Below, one piece after another: positions 1 to 11,263 of a stretch of DNA of 64,000 nt; position 1 is the stretch's first letter; every line of letters starts with the position of its first letter. The notes below the pieces were generated by a model. The model worked only from the letters and a program-made list of their open reading frames with translations. It was not told where the DNA came from and did not search any database. Source of the DNA: Echinococcus granulosus (Eukaryota > Platyhelminthes > Cestoda > Cyclophyllidea > Taeniidae). The stretch spans positions 10,500 through 74,499 of the forward strand of contig NW_020170421.1 in the NCBI RefSeq assembly GCF_000524195.1, read 5' to 3'. The position numbers and the translations under genes are program-made.

Positions 1-2100
1 GTCAATAAATATGTCCTTAACAAATACGTCCGCTCGTTCAAAGGGTCTAAGGGGCAAAGGGGAAGAGACAAACGAGAAACCTGCTTCATATGTGTGTAAG
101 CATACACGCGAACATGTATTTTGTGTTGTGGAAATCAACTTTGTATAGGTATTTTTGGGTATGCTGAATTCTGTTATATATATTCTCAAATATTGTATTT
201 ATCCTTGAGTAAGCGTTTGATTTGTTGAATTCGTTTATATAATTTTATGTATGTATGTAATTATGCAGGTGAGTTTGAGTTTTGAACTTGTTAAGTTCGC
301 AGTTAAGGATTTATTAGAAAATATGTGATCCATTATATCTATATGTTGGTATTTTTGGTCACATGCTGAATTTTTTTAAACTCTTGCAACTGACAAGTCG
401 AGCACGCCAAGTGTTTGACAATCTCCTCATCCTTAGTTGCTGAACCAGGAATGAACAAGTCACAACTATTCACGGAAATGAGTGCGAACAATCAAACTTA
501 GTGGAGTGTGTAGACTTGGCGTCCTATCATGCTGTAAGAGACTAACATTTATTCGCTAGGCTGCCCAGCAGCCCTAAAACTACGAGGCGATTGAAGGTGG
601 GTGTTGAACGAAGGAAACACCGATGCAATGCTTTGCCTACTGCATTCATCTAATGCTCTCGGCTTGAGGGCATACGCATTTATGTGTGGCTTTTTAGTGT
701 GTTTGTCGCAATAAATACCTAAGTCCCTGGCAGTACTACTCATGACAACCACCTCAATGCGATTTCCCTAAGTTAGAATGCAAGTAAGGAGAGATTAATA
801 TCGATGAAGTAGTAGTATTTCCTATTATCTGTGATGAGAACTCATTTGCCACACTTTTAGCCTCTACGTCGGTGATGTGCACATCTCATGTCACTTATCG
901 TCTCAACCTCTTAGTCTTTCTCTCCACCCTGTATTTAAGACGACTCCACACAGTCTTGTGTTTTTTAATCGTAGGGTAATGTACATCTTCCCAGGTCAGC
1001 TTAGGTGTTGCTTTGGTAATGCTATAGGCTAAAATATTACACTCCACTCCCCACTTTACTGTTTGAACACTTCAGCTTTACATCACGGAGGGAAGACATC
1101 TACCGCGGATGATCGATGAATTTGTGCAGACACAAAATGCAGCGACTTTTGAGCTCTCAGCAACTCCACCTCTGGCAACTGCTCCAATCTTGCATTCTGT
1201 ACATCGGTCTGATCAAAGGTGCACGAATTGCAATCGTCATCTAAGTTGGCAGCAGTGCACACAGCAGTGGATTCCACTTCACATCAAACCACATCCCAGA
1301 TGGCTTGGATGTTCTGCAGAGCAGCTTCAAACTGGACTGCATTAGGCCTGCAAAGAAGTAAAGAAAGTGCATGAACATGCCTTCGCGTTTACTTAAATAT
1401 GACCATTAAAAGCTATTAGCGTAGGGTGGCGTTCAAGCCAAACTAATTTGCCCATGGCTTTTCGCCAGTCAGTCGCACTTACAGTGACTTCTTCCACTCC
1501 GCCCCTGTATAGATAGCTAACCTAAGATAAATCCACTTCATGTTCGGTAAGAGTAGACCGTACCTTGACCATGTGGAATGAGATTGAAAATAGATTTTCG
1601 GTAGAGTTTTACGCCCCTACGCGGAAGGTCGGTACTGGTGGTTTCAATGTCACAGAATAGGAGACGCGCTAAAGTCTCACCGACCACCCGAATGACGCGG
1701 CAGCAAATGTTAAAAGGGTTCTCCACGCAACTGACATTTGCATTTCATTTACGCAACCAAATCCCAGACAACGTATGGCACAGATTATGGAAGACCAATC
1801 GAAAGTCAGGTCTAACCGTAACTCTGTTATAAGCTACTGTTTTGTACGTGGGCTTGGACAAAGATATCGTAGAGCTCACAACTTAAGTAAGCAAAAGAGG
1901 ATTGCTTCCTATGAGGCCTCGATATTTGAAGGTGTGGTCGGGCTGCCAAAGGCAAATGAAGATCTTCCTATCTCATCCTCACAGTAATTCGTTCATGTTT
2001 CCTTCAGTGCACTTTAAATGCATCCAAATGTGACATCAGCCAATTGGAATTGAGGGGGGAAGATTGACAATGAACCACGAATATACAGACTTCTAGGTAC
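1..2100. other. No gene recognised
   Basis: Only short open frames (under 80 codons) on both strands and no recognisable domain. A minus-strand frame at 1,083-1,277 and plus-strand frames at 1,638-1,987 were read and not recognised. They lack convincing splice signals. The stretch lies just outside the left end of the inverted duplication that starts near 2,110. Confidence 0.6.
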
Positions 2101-2109
2101 CCTAACAGG

Positions 2110-2980
2110 GAAGTTTGCTTAGCGGAAACATGACCTAGGCAAGCAAAGTAGACAATTTTAATGTTTGCGGAATTGGGTGCGGTCAGTAATCATTGACCAA
2201 TCGGTAAAGAGCATATGTTACGCATTTGTGGCGTCCAGTTCAGTTAAGTGGATTGCATAGTTGCACACCTACAACACCGATAGGGGGCACTTTAAGTATT
2301 CAAACGATCACACTTTGGAGTGTTATTCTACTCCAAATCTTTGCCTTCCAGTGATTGATCAGTCATTAAAGCAGGACCAAAATGTAAACCAACTGGCTCC
2401 TTCTAGGCAGTGCATGGAGTGGGGGGCAAGGGCAAGTGACTGATTAGCTGGATCAAGTATCGATTAACTTTGAGGGCGTTGATACATACCATGAGGTCAA
2501 CATCAATCAGCTGATGGCATTGCGTGTATCGTGACCTGCCCCTACCCTTTGCTTACTCATACACACTGGTGAGGGATACCTGTACCGAAGTCCTGTCAAC
2601 GAAGGCAGTGTAACAGTTTCAGTGGTCCTCTCTTTCACCTGCGACTTCACACCCCTAAAACGAGCAGACTAGCTAGCTGAGAACGTCTTGTATTGGCTGT
2701 TGTTATAAAAGTGCAAAGGAGGTCAAGTCCCATAAGTTCAGAGTTCGCTTCCTGTTTAGGAGCCAAAGTTGTTTGCTCAGTTATGAGGTCCACATATGGT
2801 AACTGCTTCTGACCTGAAAGGTACATTCAAACAAACATCTTTTATATTTTCGCCTTATTTTTTCGAACACCGGACCCTGTATTCTTCCCTACAAGTGCTC
2901 TTTCCGGAGGTCTTTTTTTTTAGCATGCCAGCCTTAACTTCGTTTCTGACAGGAGGTGTACCTTTGTACGGACGCATTTT
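2110..2980 (-). repeat. LTR-like 3' end of gypsy copy 1
   Basis: The reverse complement aligns with 26,210-26,660 and then with 27,410-27,690. One anchor is the shared run AATAACACTCCAAAGTG (here 2,302-2,318 in reverse complement; 27,486-27,502 on plus). Clear TG...CA termini and a target-site duplication were not identified, so LTR identity rests on its position just after pol. A matching 5' LTR was not found. Confidence 0.5.
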
Positions 2981-2984
2981 GTTG

Positions 2985-3060
2985 TGACTGACAGTGATTG
3001 GGCAAGTAGCTTTGTTGTGGACGAGGTTCACTGTTGATGAAATGACATTCATCACTCGAA
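2985..3060 (-). pseudogene. Tail of gypsy pol (integrase C-terminal end)
   Basis: On the minus strand this short piece aligns with 25,990-26,060 of copy 2 and 30,185-30,250 of copy 3. All three share the run that ends in a Tyr/Cys-Lys-Gly codon series and marks the end of the integrase C-terminal region in this element family. The preceding integrase core is absent here. Confidence 0.55.
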
Positions 3061-3361
3061 ATACGTCTTTTTTCCATGGATGGCAAAAGTTACGATGTAC
3101 TCCAGGTGGTGGAACAGGCCGTATGGTTGTACTAGGTTCCTTCCTCAGTTGCCTGCTTTTCCGTCACTCCTTTCAGAAGGCTTACAACCGTAGCAAAATC
3201 TTTAACAAAAAGTCAGTATAATACTCACCTGAGTGGACGGTAGAGGCCATGTCCTCACTTGACTGAATGGACTGCAGTAACCGCCGTCCCATCTGACCAG
3301 ACAATGTGTCCTTATAAGTTAACTGGGCGTTACAGGAATGGACATTTCTTTGGATTCATAG

Positions 3362-3646
3362 TCAAGTCGGCGTCTCTTCCTGTGGTCTACCCACAACCGA
3401 AGACTTCCAGCCTTCATCTTTACCACAGCAATCAGTGTGAGCATTGATGATTTTTGTGACTTCGTTACCTCGTCTTTGACCATCTCTTCGGCAAGACGTT
3501 TCTACTTCTAGCAGATAACGCAGTTTGCGTCTGGATGGCTGCCAAATCGGACTAGACTCGCCAGTGTCTCTCGCATGTTTCACATTACTTGTTCTCCTCA
3601 ACTTAACACCTCGCCCTGAGAATATATTCACGTACTTAACCAGCAA
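3362..3646 (-). pseudogene. Gypsy pol fragment: N-terminal part of reverse transcriptase
   Basis: The minus-strand frame of 94 codons contains the motif PIWQPSRRKLRYLLEVE. This matches the conserved stretch just before the reverse-transcriptase fingers in gypsy elements (typically PIRQ-PRR-P). The corresponding part of copy 2, at 24,145-24,270, reads LIWQPPGRKPRLLLE. The catalytic YxDD region is not present. It lies between the protease piece and the pol tail in the expected order. Confidence 0.7.
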
Positions 3647-3809
3647 CCTGCAAAATTCTCTACTCCCGACTTAGGTGACGTGGGTAAGGTGTGCGCAAAG
3701 GATGTTCGTGGGTATCGCTAAAGCTTAAAATGGGGCATTATAAGTATCGCCAATGTCTTCTTTCAACAAACCAATGACTGGTGCGTAAAGATGGTGTCTA
3801 CCGCAAAAT

Positions 3810-4109
3810 TCAAAAAGAACTTTGAAACAACGTAGAAAATCTGCGCGAAAACCACGTTACAAGCCAACTTGAATGCATAGGGAATGTCACTTTCCACGTT
3901 TCCTTGGTTATGCTGACATGCAACGATATCTCCTCTGCTTCACGTGATCTACTGTACAATAAAGCGATCCTAACAGTGCGATTAAGAGTCGTAAAAGCCT
4001 TAAGATTTACTAATGCTTTGGCTGCGCCAAAGTCAAGGAGGAAATTGTACAAACGTCCTTCTACTTTGCCTGGGGCTTGCAAGAATGTATAAGAGCTGTT
4101 TGATAGCAA
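3810..4109 (-). pseudogene. Gypsy pol fragment: retroviral-type aspartic protease
   Basis: The minus-strand frame contains NFLLDFGAAKALVNL, equivalent to the family's FLVDSGA active-site region. The Ser of the usual D-S/T-G triad is Phe here, so the enzyme would be dead. Copy 2 (23,640-23,940, plus) retains LFDSGA. The stretch before the active site (LSNSSYTFLQAPGK) is nearly identical in copy 2, which supports common descent. Confidence 0.75.
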
Positions 4110-4339
4110 TCACGATAGAGAAAAGGAAGGTCCGCCTAATTTCGAGGCATAACAGGGAGAGTCTTGGTATGAGTGCGCTGGATTTCGTCGCCTGTTTTGG
4201 TTTCTGTAGAGTGGGGGCGTAAGCAATCCCTGACAATTATTCGTTGAGTGTATTACCAGCTCGCTGAGAGAGAGGGCATCAGTGCTGTGGAACTTCTTGA
4301 CCACAATAAGTGGGCGAACCTTGTATCCGAACAGGATGG

Positions 4340-4786
4340 TTATCTGTCCAGAGACTCTGGATTAAAGTGAGCCCCATATACCTCGTTTCGATGAAAGTTG
4401 AGAGTTTTTCTCGAATTCTTCCTCAAATTCACCCATATTTTGGTAGCGATAGAACTCTCTTGCAAGTGTCTGCCCCTCCTGATTATAAGAAGTTTGGATA
4501 ATGTAGCACAGCATTCCTCTAACCCGGTAACCTGGGTTACACCGGCCTCCACGGCGGCCGAGAATACATTCTGGGGGAAGGCACGTAAAATCCAAATGAG
4601 TGTCTGACGCTGGGTGTAAGACCAGACACTAAATCCGTTGTTTCTAGACCATCTTTCAAAGGCATGACTGTTATTGAAAAGAAAGAGGCCCACCAGCGTT
4701 ACTGGTAGGGTAAGAGGCTCGGTGTTCCCCTCCTCCATCTCAGCCTTCACGCCCTTGAAGCAAGCAGAAGAATTAGACAAAGACAT
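4340..4786 (-). pseudogene. Gypsy gag remnant
   Basis: A 148-codon minus-strand frame, the longest in this element, resembles the gag capsid region of gypsy elements. It has a tryptophan-containing helix, a run ending VFSAAVEAGVTQVTGLEEC, then a shift of frame into GQTLAREFYRYQNMGEFEEE (4,362-4,595). The frame change in mid-domain shows that it is broken. No CCHC zinc knuckle was seen. Identification is by general pattern and by its place before the protease. Confidence 0.6.
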
Positions 4787-5189
4787 AGTTTACCAAGTAA
4801 TAATAAATAAAAGAACGTAGATACCACGGTCAAGCCTCTTTAAGGCATGTTTTCCCTTGGAGCCAGTAGCGTCCGATCTAGTAAAGAATCCGTATTTGAT
4901 GATCGACTCTCGCCTAATAGATACATTCGAATACACATGTATTACACAATATTTGGTCAGATAATTAGCCACATGTTTTTATAGCCAGTCAGCCGTTAGT
5001 CTGTTTTCAACCCCAAACAACTGCATCAATGCTTGCGAACGCGACGTTACCGTGCAAACGACAAATTGACAGACCACGTATTCAAGTGTGCGCTTAAACG
5101 TGACTGGGTAATATTAGGTCTGCTTTGATTCTAACCTTGGATGTAGTGAGTTTAAAGCTAAGACCAATCATTTGTTATCATGAGCTAAA

Positions 5190-8080
5190 CAAACGTATCG
5201 ATGACACAATGCCCTTTTAGGTGAAACTGCATAGCAGTTGCATAACAGGCTCATCACTTCCAAAAAGCATCAGTTTCTAAAACAAACTTAATTTGTGAAA
5301 TGTTAGGTAACGTGTTAAATACATAACAATTCCGTGATGATTTCGCACATTTTTTTATCTAATAAAGAGTAGCAACCGCAAGTGGGCGCCACGGATACTC
5401 GCTGTAATGAACTATTCTGATGCTTCCTGCTATTTTCTAGATTTGTTCATCCGGATGTGTGTAGATTACTGTTTATCTTTCCCACTTTCCGTTGTCTACT
5501 CACGCACACCGAACATTTGAGCACATATCTTTGTTTAGGCATTGGCCATGGGTTAAAGCCCCGTTAGGAAGGACTTATGTCACATATATGCTAAACTCAG
5601 GACACTGTAATTGACGGTGCAGTTTCCTGTCAACGGCTTGAGGCACCACACTAATGTTGAAATTATGCAAATGCCAGGACTTCACCAGAATAGGTAGTGA
5701 TGAGCCTTCTATCCCTCTGTTTCGCAAATTTTTTGTGAAAACTTAAGCGCACTTGGTTTATTTGAGTGTAGAATTTCGTGTCGGCTTCGCTAAATTTCTG
5801 CAAAATAATCAGCTTATGGAATCATGACTGAGGCTGCACCATGTTCCTTGCATCAGACACTTTGCGTTGCCTTGTCACTGCATTGCTACTTAACTGATCT
5901 CCTCAGCCTCATTTAGGTGCTTATGGCACCTGGACGACTTGCTGTTATCACTGTCGTGTACTATAAAGAGTGCCACAATTTAAATAAACTTCCACCGTTC
6001 TCAGCCCAAATAAAAATAATACCGGTGACCAGCATAAGGCTACCTGCTAAAATGAAGCCAAACCCACGTCTTCGTCATTCCGGGGCAGCGGGAAATCGCA
6101 TGGCCTGGCAAGGCATCAACTCTATAGTTTAGTCAACTTAAGTTGAGGTACATATCCATCGTCTGAGGCAAAAAATAATATTTTGCTAGCAGATAACGGT
6201 GTGGAGAAATGGTGCTCGAATTGACAAGTGCTTAATGCTAAATTGCCTTTCATTTTCACGAAAACTGTTTAACTTACGGAGATGCGAATTAAACTACGGT
6301 GGTAGCGTAGATTTAAAGGCAGACTAGACAGATTTGTTAACTGCAATGCAAGGATGGACACTCATAAATATCCAGACCTTAAAATTGATGCATTTGTTTT
6401 GTTCCATCGGGATCGATCGGTGTGCATGTTATGAAGCGGATGGGAGAAGATTTAGCTCAGCAATGCAGACACTAATGTTTACCAAAAGATGAAATTGCCT
6501 CCTTTCTATCAAATGTCGCATATAACCTAGCCACACATTGCACCGCCAAGCATAGCACTCAGAGCGCCGTGGCATATTTACAGAAGGCATTCTGATTTTG
6601 TGTGGGTGTACGTGAACGCAATAAAGATGTTTGTTTCAACAAGTAAAAGATGAGTTTTAGATACCTTTAGTAAGAAGTGTTAAGAAACAGCTGCGCGCTC
6701 TGAGATTTTTGCACTTATTGTTAAGAAGCACTGACTGGAAGGATTTACTAAAAAGAGAGGTACGCGACTGGATAGGAGATAAGTATTGCTCCTTGATATT
6801 TTCAAAGCGGTTCGTCTACATCGTAAATTTTAGAAGAAGTTAGACTGTAGGATTGGCCTTTACTGAGTGCCTGGTGCCTCATAACTCTCTTTTACGAGGT
6901 GTTTGATTCTGTTTTTCCAACTGTCACAGCTGCACAAATTGGCCAACCGTGTTCAAGTTGATGAAGATCATCTCCATCAACGTTCACTCCAGCGACATTC
7001 ACATCTGAGGATAGCAATTTAACCAGGAGTCCTCACTTTGACTAGTGCTATGGGAGGGAGGATGTGTCGGCTTCCAACTACCCAAGGTCGGGCTGTTCTC
7101 CACAACATGGAGATTCCGTGCATTACAAGGTGTACCACTCGATGGGTTACCGGCCTAAAGACAGAGGTGTATGGTGAGGGTGAAAATGGGGAAAGGGTGA
7201 ATGGGGCTACAATTCTACACCATTTCCCATTTTACTACTGCGGATAGGAAAAATTTGGTTGAACAGCAACCTACTACCGGTAGCAAAGTGCCCTCACGGC
7301 CCTTTAATGGCACACAGTAGGGAGTGCATTTGTGTATTTACATGAAGGTGAGAGAAGGAGCGTGTGTCGGTTTCGTTACTTGAGGTTGGACGGAATCACT
7401 TGTAAATAAAACGCCTTCTAACAGATAGGAGGAGCATGCATTCAAATGACTTAGGCATTCATCATTGCATTGATTGCGCTACAATTGTTCTGTGTGAACT
7501 GGTTGGTATAGATATCCGGTGATATGGTTTTGCATAATTTGTTGGTAAGACACTGCGTTAATAACAAAAAAACACAGAAGAAAGGCCGTTATAAACCAGG
7601 AGATCCTATGCTCATGAGTTGGCTGTACCCTATTTAGGTCTCCAATCGGACTTCAGAGCATGTCTTTAGTACCGCCGTAATGGTCGAGCATTGGGGGTAC
7701 CACCAGCCAGTCAACATACTAAAATATTGAGTTCAGGAATGGAAGTGGTGTGGTAAGACGAAAAAACATGTTTAAACCCTACCATAAAACCTGTTTTCAG
7801 AGGACGTAAAGTTCGTTTTCTTTTCTGCAAAAGCTTGCATTGTACAACTCGACCAATGAATGTCGCCACCGCCGCTAGAGTTGAGGCACATTCGCCTGCA
7901 CACTCTATTCTATCCAAGCGGTCAAGAAATGTTACTGGGGTTGCTTCCACACGGGAAATGAGCAGCAGTGACACTAACGTTTGTTGAATAAGGAACTACA
8001 AATCAATGCTTAATGGGCGAGGCTTCGATTGGATCATGTGGCTACATCTCTGCTAGCCCAACTATTGGTTGAACTTCAAG
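5190..8080. repeat. Non-coding left arm of the inverted duplication
   Basis: No gene recognised. Several blocks reappear in reverse complement at 20.3-22.9 kb: 6,250-6,290 with 22,190-22,240, and 6,630-7,030 with 21,400-21,760. These link the gypsy remnant on the left with the 5' end of the RING/B-box gene on the right into one duplicated unit. Short open frames here (e.g. 7,038-7,247, plus; 7,711-7,974, minus) have no recognisable domain. Confidence 0.6.
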
Positions 8081-8201
8081 AATGCCATGTACTGATTGGT
8101 CAAACCTCTTCACGAGTTGTCCAATAGAAATAACGAACTTGGCAGCCATCAAAATGTGACTCGCGTAGCGCCATTCGAACAAAGGAAAGTGCTATAAGGC
8201 G
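8080..8201 (+). promoter_or_regulatory. Putative proximal promoter of the RING/B-box gene
   Basis: An inverted CCAAT box (ATTGGT near 8,094) is followed by a direct CCAAT (near 8,119), about 80-110 bases before the first ATG. The block is recognisable in two other copies of the locus (about 16,925-17,035, plus; 20,280-20,350, minus). That conservation argues for function before duplication. A TATAAGG at about 8,193 lies too close to the ATG to act as a TATA box. The transcription start is not known. Confidence 0.4.
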
Positions 8202-8248
8202 ATGGATTCAGCGGTTGCAGATCTCGTCTGTGGAGTGTGCAAAAAATT
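8202..8248 (+). CDS. Exon 1: start codon and first RING cysteine pair
   Basis: ATG opens MDSAVADLVCGVCKKL, holding the first Cys-x2-Cys zinc ligands. The exon ends after TT (two bases of a Leu codon) at a GTGAGT donor; without splicing the frame hits TGA at once. In copy B (17,040-17,086) the ATG is GTG and the Gly codon between the cysteines is TAG. That comparison confirms the reading frame and shows that copy B is dead. Confidence 0.75.
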
Positions 8249-10411
8249 GTGAGTTATTCGCGTAAAAATGACTACTTTTATTGTGGTGTTGACAGGATGT
8301 AGGGAAATGGTGTACTGATCTCTAGTTCATTCACCTGAGTAGAAGGGTGGGTGATTCGGCTGAGAGGTTTAGGACGGCTGAACATATTTACATCAAACAG
8401 CGTTGCGTGCCATGGGTTTTATTAAGATGTGGAAAAGGCATAGGCGGGTCATTTGCAGAAGTATGTAGGAGGGAGGAAGGAGGAAGAGAAATGTGTCGTG
8501 AAATGTCCAAGTGTATAGTAGGGAGTAGTCTTCCCAAAATTCGTATTAGTATAATCCATTGCGACCAGATCAGAGGGGTTGTGAGTCAGCGAAAAGAGGT
8601 TTGAGCAGGCAAAGGCACGGATGGGGGTGGGGGTAGGATTACATAGTTATGCTGTTTGATGGAAGTGGAGTCTAGGGAGAATGAGGGTTCTGAGGGGTAA
8701 AATAACTAAAAAATGGCTGCGGCCCTCCATGCGCCATTGACGACTGGCTTTCATGGCTTCTTCAACACTGAAATGTAGAGCACGGCATCATTTTCACACT
8801 CAGTGAATTACTTTAAAGCGACGACTGTATTTGTAGCCGTTGTTGGGACTGTGGCTGTTAAGAGGTATAATTAACCAGGCTGATGAGCGTTTTGTCTTTT
8901 TATGTTATATCGAGAAGGATGAGTGACCCCTACATTCTGCCATGTGGCCACACATTTTGCTTGCGACCTTGTCTGCTGCCACAATCCATGGCCGTGGCAG
9001 CCCGTTGCATCTACTGCCATGTGGAGTTTGACGCAGCGAAACTGCGTCCAAACAGCGGTGTTATGACTCGGCTTCGCTTACTCTCCTTGCAACGGGGCAG
9101 GAGCAGAAGCAGCAAGTGAAGAATAGAGGAGCAGGCGAGGAGATGTTAATTAAGGAAGGCGGAATAGGCGGAACTCCTCCTTCCTTTATAAATTGCAGCG
9201 CCTGTAGTAAGCAGATCCAGCCCAAACTGTTGGCCTTTTGTCATCATTGCCATCGTCAGATCTGTGCGCCATGCACTGAGAGCCACCATAACAGTGTAAG
9301 TATCAGTGATTATTAAAATATGTTTTAGCTTGTTCATTTTCCTTGTAAATTGTAGAATGCGTGCCTAAACACAGACCAGTAAGTGATCCATGACTTGATG
9401 AACGGCTTTGAATTTGGCTGGAACTTGTGGTAGTTGTGCGCGTGCGGTAGTTTTGCACCCACGCGTAGGCGTGTGATTACCTTGCGCAGTTATTGTATTG
9501 TATCGCAATGTATTGTCTAGAAAAAGGGGACTTGGGTGCCTTCACGTTCACACTTGTACTCTTGAAGTGGGCAATTGAGGTTCTGGTAAGATCGAAGGAG
9601 TGTGATTGACCGCAGACTAGGACCATTCAACGCTTTTTCGGTTGCTGTGATCCTAAGCTCGCTGTTTATGCCATGAGTTTTCACAAAGTATTAGGTGCGT
9701 CAAATCATGCCACATGGGATTACAAATTGAAGAGTTGGTAGCAAATCTGCACATTGCATTTCTGCCTACTTATCTGCTCACCTCCCTTTCCTACATGCAG
9801 TACAGGTTAATACTTCGAAAGAGGTTGAATGGCCTATCCTGCCACACAGCGGATTTGAAGTCGCGTGTAGAGGAGCTGAAAGAGTTAAAAGCTTCAGCAT
9901 TGACAACGAAGGAGAAAACAAAGGACGGGATTGTCGGTGCCATAGAAAACGCAGTGTTTGAGCTGTGTGCGGCCGCGAGCAAAGCACTGGACGCCGCTAC
10001 AGCAAAAGTGGAGATGGCGGATTTGGCTGGCTTCGGAAATATAGACGAACCCGTCCGTCGAATCACGAACCTTTTGACCAAGATAGACAAGACACAAAAT
10101 GCCCGCATGTTGCTGGAAGGGATGAAGGTGAGTGGTGTCAGATACTTCACTAAGTATTGCGAATTACCCTTACTGTCTCCCCCAGTTATTCGTGTTTCAC
10201 CTTTTCTCCGTTCTTGTTGCCCTCCTTCCTTCTTAATCCATATAAATTACTTTATTGTGTTTCCTTTCTCGAGTAGGACTTGAAAGTAGTGGTGGCAATG
10301 CAAAAATCACTAAAAGGACTCCTCTTTGATGCCGCGCTATTGAGAGAGATGGTAGAATCACTTCCGTTTCTACCCGTAACACAGATGAATCAATCCGATC
10401 GCTTCAGTAAG
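8202..10411 (+). CDS. TRIM-like RING/B-box/coiled-coil protein module (5 exons)
   Basis: Proposed exons are 8,202-8,248, 8,915-9,059, 9,101-9,295, 9,801-10,127 and 10,277-10,411, together 849 bases (283 codons). The first two exons build a RING finger with ligands C10, C13, C26, H28, C31, C35, C47 and C50. A B-box-like zinc site (C6H2 order) follows, then about 150 mostly helical residues. RING plus B-box plus helix is the tripartite layout of TRIM ubiquitin ligases, so a RING E3 ligase role is the natural inference. All junction phases fit except between RING and B-box, where the frame shifts by two; a 41-base intron at 9,060-9,100 with a weak GTTATG donor would repair it, otherwise this is a frameshift lesion. 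The last exon ends on a strong GTAAGT donor, so the transcript must continue, perhaps into the RRM exons. Confidence 0.65.
8915..9059 (+). CDS. Exon 2: rest of the RING finger
   Basis: After a pyrimidine-rich acceptor ending CGAG, the exon supplies one base that completes the Leu codon and continues RMSDPYILPCGHTFCLRPC and ARCIYC. The knuckle C-x3-C (CLRPC) has one residue more than the usual C-x2-C. The frame stays open to a TGA at 9,117-9,119, so the 3' limit given is a guess set by the frame needed for the next exon. A degraded copy is on the minus strand at 19,565-19,690. Confidence 0.7.
9101..9295 (+). CDS. Exon 3: B-box zinc finger
   Basis: The frame contains a zinc-binding series CSAC, CHHC, CAPC and SHH, in the C6H2 order of a type-1-like B-box, ending CTESHHNS at a consensus GTAAGT donor (9,296). 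This frame is also open through 9,059-9,100, so the 5' limit is uncertain. A decayed copy with the same donor lies at 18,005-18,112. B-boxes follow the RING in TRIM proteins and help in self-association and target choice. Confidence 0.7.
9801..10127 (+). CDS. Exon 4: long helical, coiled-coil-like exon
   Basis: The acceptor lies at the end of a pyrimidine-rich run (CTACATGCAG) and joins exon 3 in phase 0. The 109 codons are rich in Leu, Ala, Lys and Glu with no proline in the first two thirds (e.g. LKSRVEELKELKASALTTKE), as expected of the TRIM coiled coil. It ends at AAG/GTGAGT. No copy of this exon was found in the duplicated locus at 16.9-19.5 kb. Confidence 0.65.
10277..10411 (+). CDS. 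Exon 5: end of the helical region
   Basis: The acceptor CTCGAGTAG is preceded by TTCCTTTC. The exon is 45 codons, phase 0 at both ends, beginning DLKVVVAMQKSLKGLL and closing with a proline-containing tail before AGTAAG/GTAAGT. It continues the amphipathic helix of exon 4. There is no stop before the donor, so at least one further exon must follow. Confidence 0.65.
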
Positions 10412-10940
10412 GTAAGTTTTAAACACACATTCATATGATGCAGCTACGTAAAAGAGATGCTCGAGTTGAATGTTCCTTACGGAGACGATGACGGCTAAAT
10501 TTTGGACTTCCAATGATGACGACTTGTGATAGTAATGCAGCGTGTAGCTGCAGCTACCGAATCAGGTTACTTTCTATCCCTGGGGTGAATGGTAAAGGCA
10601 AATGTAGATTTGCCTTGGTTAGGCACTAAAGTGCCGCTCCCACTACTTCCTTCTCGCAGTGAAACTGTGGACCAAAGGTAGGTGCGACATGGCGAATGTA
10701 CACCTTCCGTTAACATATTATTGGAGATGTGGAAAGCATTTGTGTAATGAAAGGCAGTTGAGGTTTACTCCTTTCCTTATAACTTGTGGCAAAGTTGTGA
10801 GTTGGCCACACCCTGGCAGTGCGAGTGAACGAGAATGAATACTACTAAGAAGCATGCAAAGAGGAGAAAGGGAAGGATGGAGATAAGGTGGATGAATAGA
10901 TTGGGTTGGGGTAGAAAACACCAAGGGATGTTTGATGCAG

Positions 10941-11263
10941 TTCGTGTGTGTGCTTCGAAACAGAAATGCCGCTTCGCCTGTCACCACCGTGACAATGTCT
11001 CGGGTGAAGCTGTACGTAGGCGGGATGCGGCCCAACCACACGGATAGTCAACTGCGGCAGCACTTTACCCAGTACGGTGCCGTCACTGACTGCTACGTTG
11101 TGCGTGACTCTAAAACAGACAAGTCAAGGGGCTACGCCTTCGTGACCTTCAGGGAGGAGGCACACGCAGCTCGTGCATTGGCCGACTGTCCGCAATTTAT
11201 TGAGGGTGGTCTCGTGAATGTGAAACCCTTTAGAATGAAGATCAAAAAGAAGATGGATGCCAA
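10941..11263 (+). CDS. RRM1 exon
   Basis: From ATG at 10,995 the exon encodes one complete RRM of about 80 residues, ending in a Lys-rich tail (RMKIKKKMDAK). The donor AA/GTAGGT at 11,264 overlaps an apparent TAG stop. Using the donor instead gives a clean join to the next exon, so the stop is intronic. The acceptor at 10,940 (GATGCAG) lacks a good pyrimidine tract, which leaves open whether 10,941-10,994 is translated or is 5' untranslated sequence. A mutated copy is at 18,428-18,685. Confidence 0.7.

Larger units (their letters stand above)
2110..5180 (-). mobile_element. Degenerate Ty3/gypsy-type LTR retrotransposon, copy 1
   Basis: Read on the minus strand, this stretch carries in order a leader, gag, a retroviral-type aspartic protease, the start of reverse transcriptase, the tail of pol and an LTR-like end. 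All coding parts are broken by stops and frameshifts. Compared with copy 2 (22,940-27,690, plus strand), the segment between the reverse-transcriptase start and the pol tail is much shorter: about 300 bases against 1.7 kb, so RNase H and integrase are missing. Because the flanks outside the element also match between the two copies, they appear to be duplicates of one insertion and not independent insertions. Confidence 0.8.

Noticed and set aside
8188..8200. TATAAGG as the TATA box of the RING gene
   Set aside because: It is only about 10 bases before the start codon, so transcription from it would begin downstream of the ATG.
8347..8604. An 85-codon plus-strand open frame
   Set aside because: It lies wholly in intron 1, between a good donor and acceptor. 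The frame is not kept in the corresponding segments of copies B and C.
9791..10150. A 119-codon minus-strand frame
   Set aside because: It is the antisense of helical exon 4, which has matching splice sites and phases on the plus strand.
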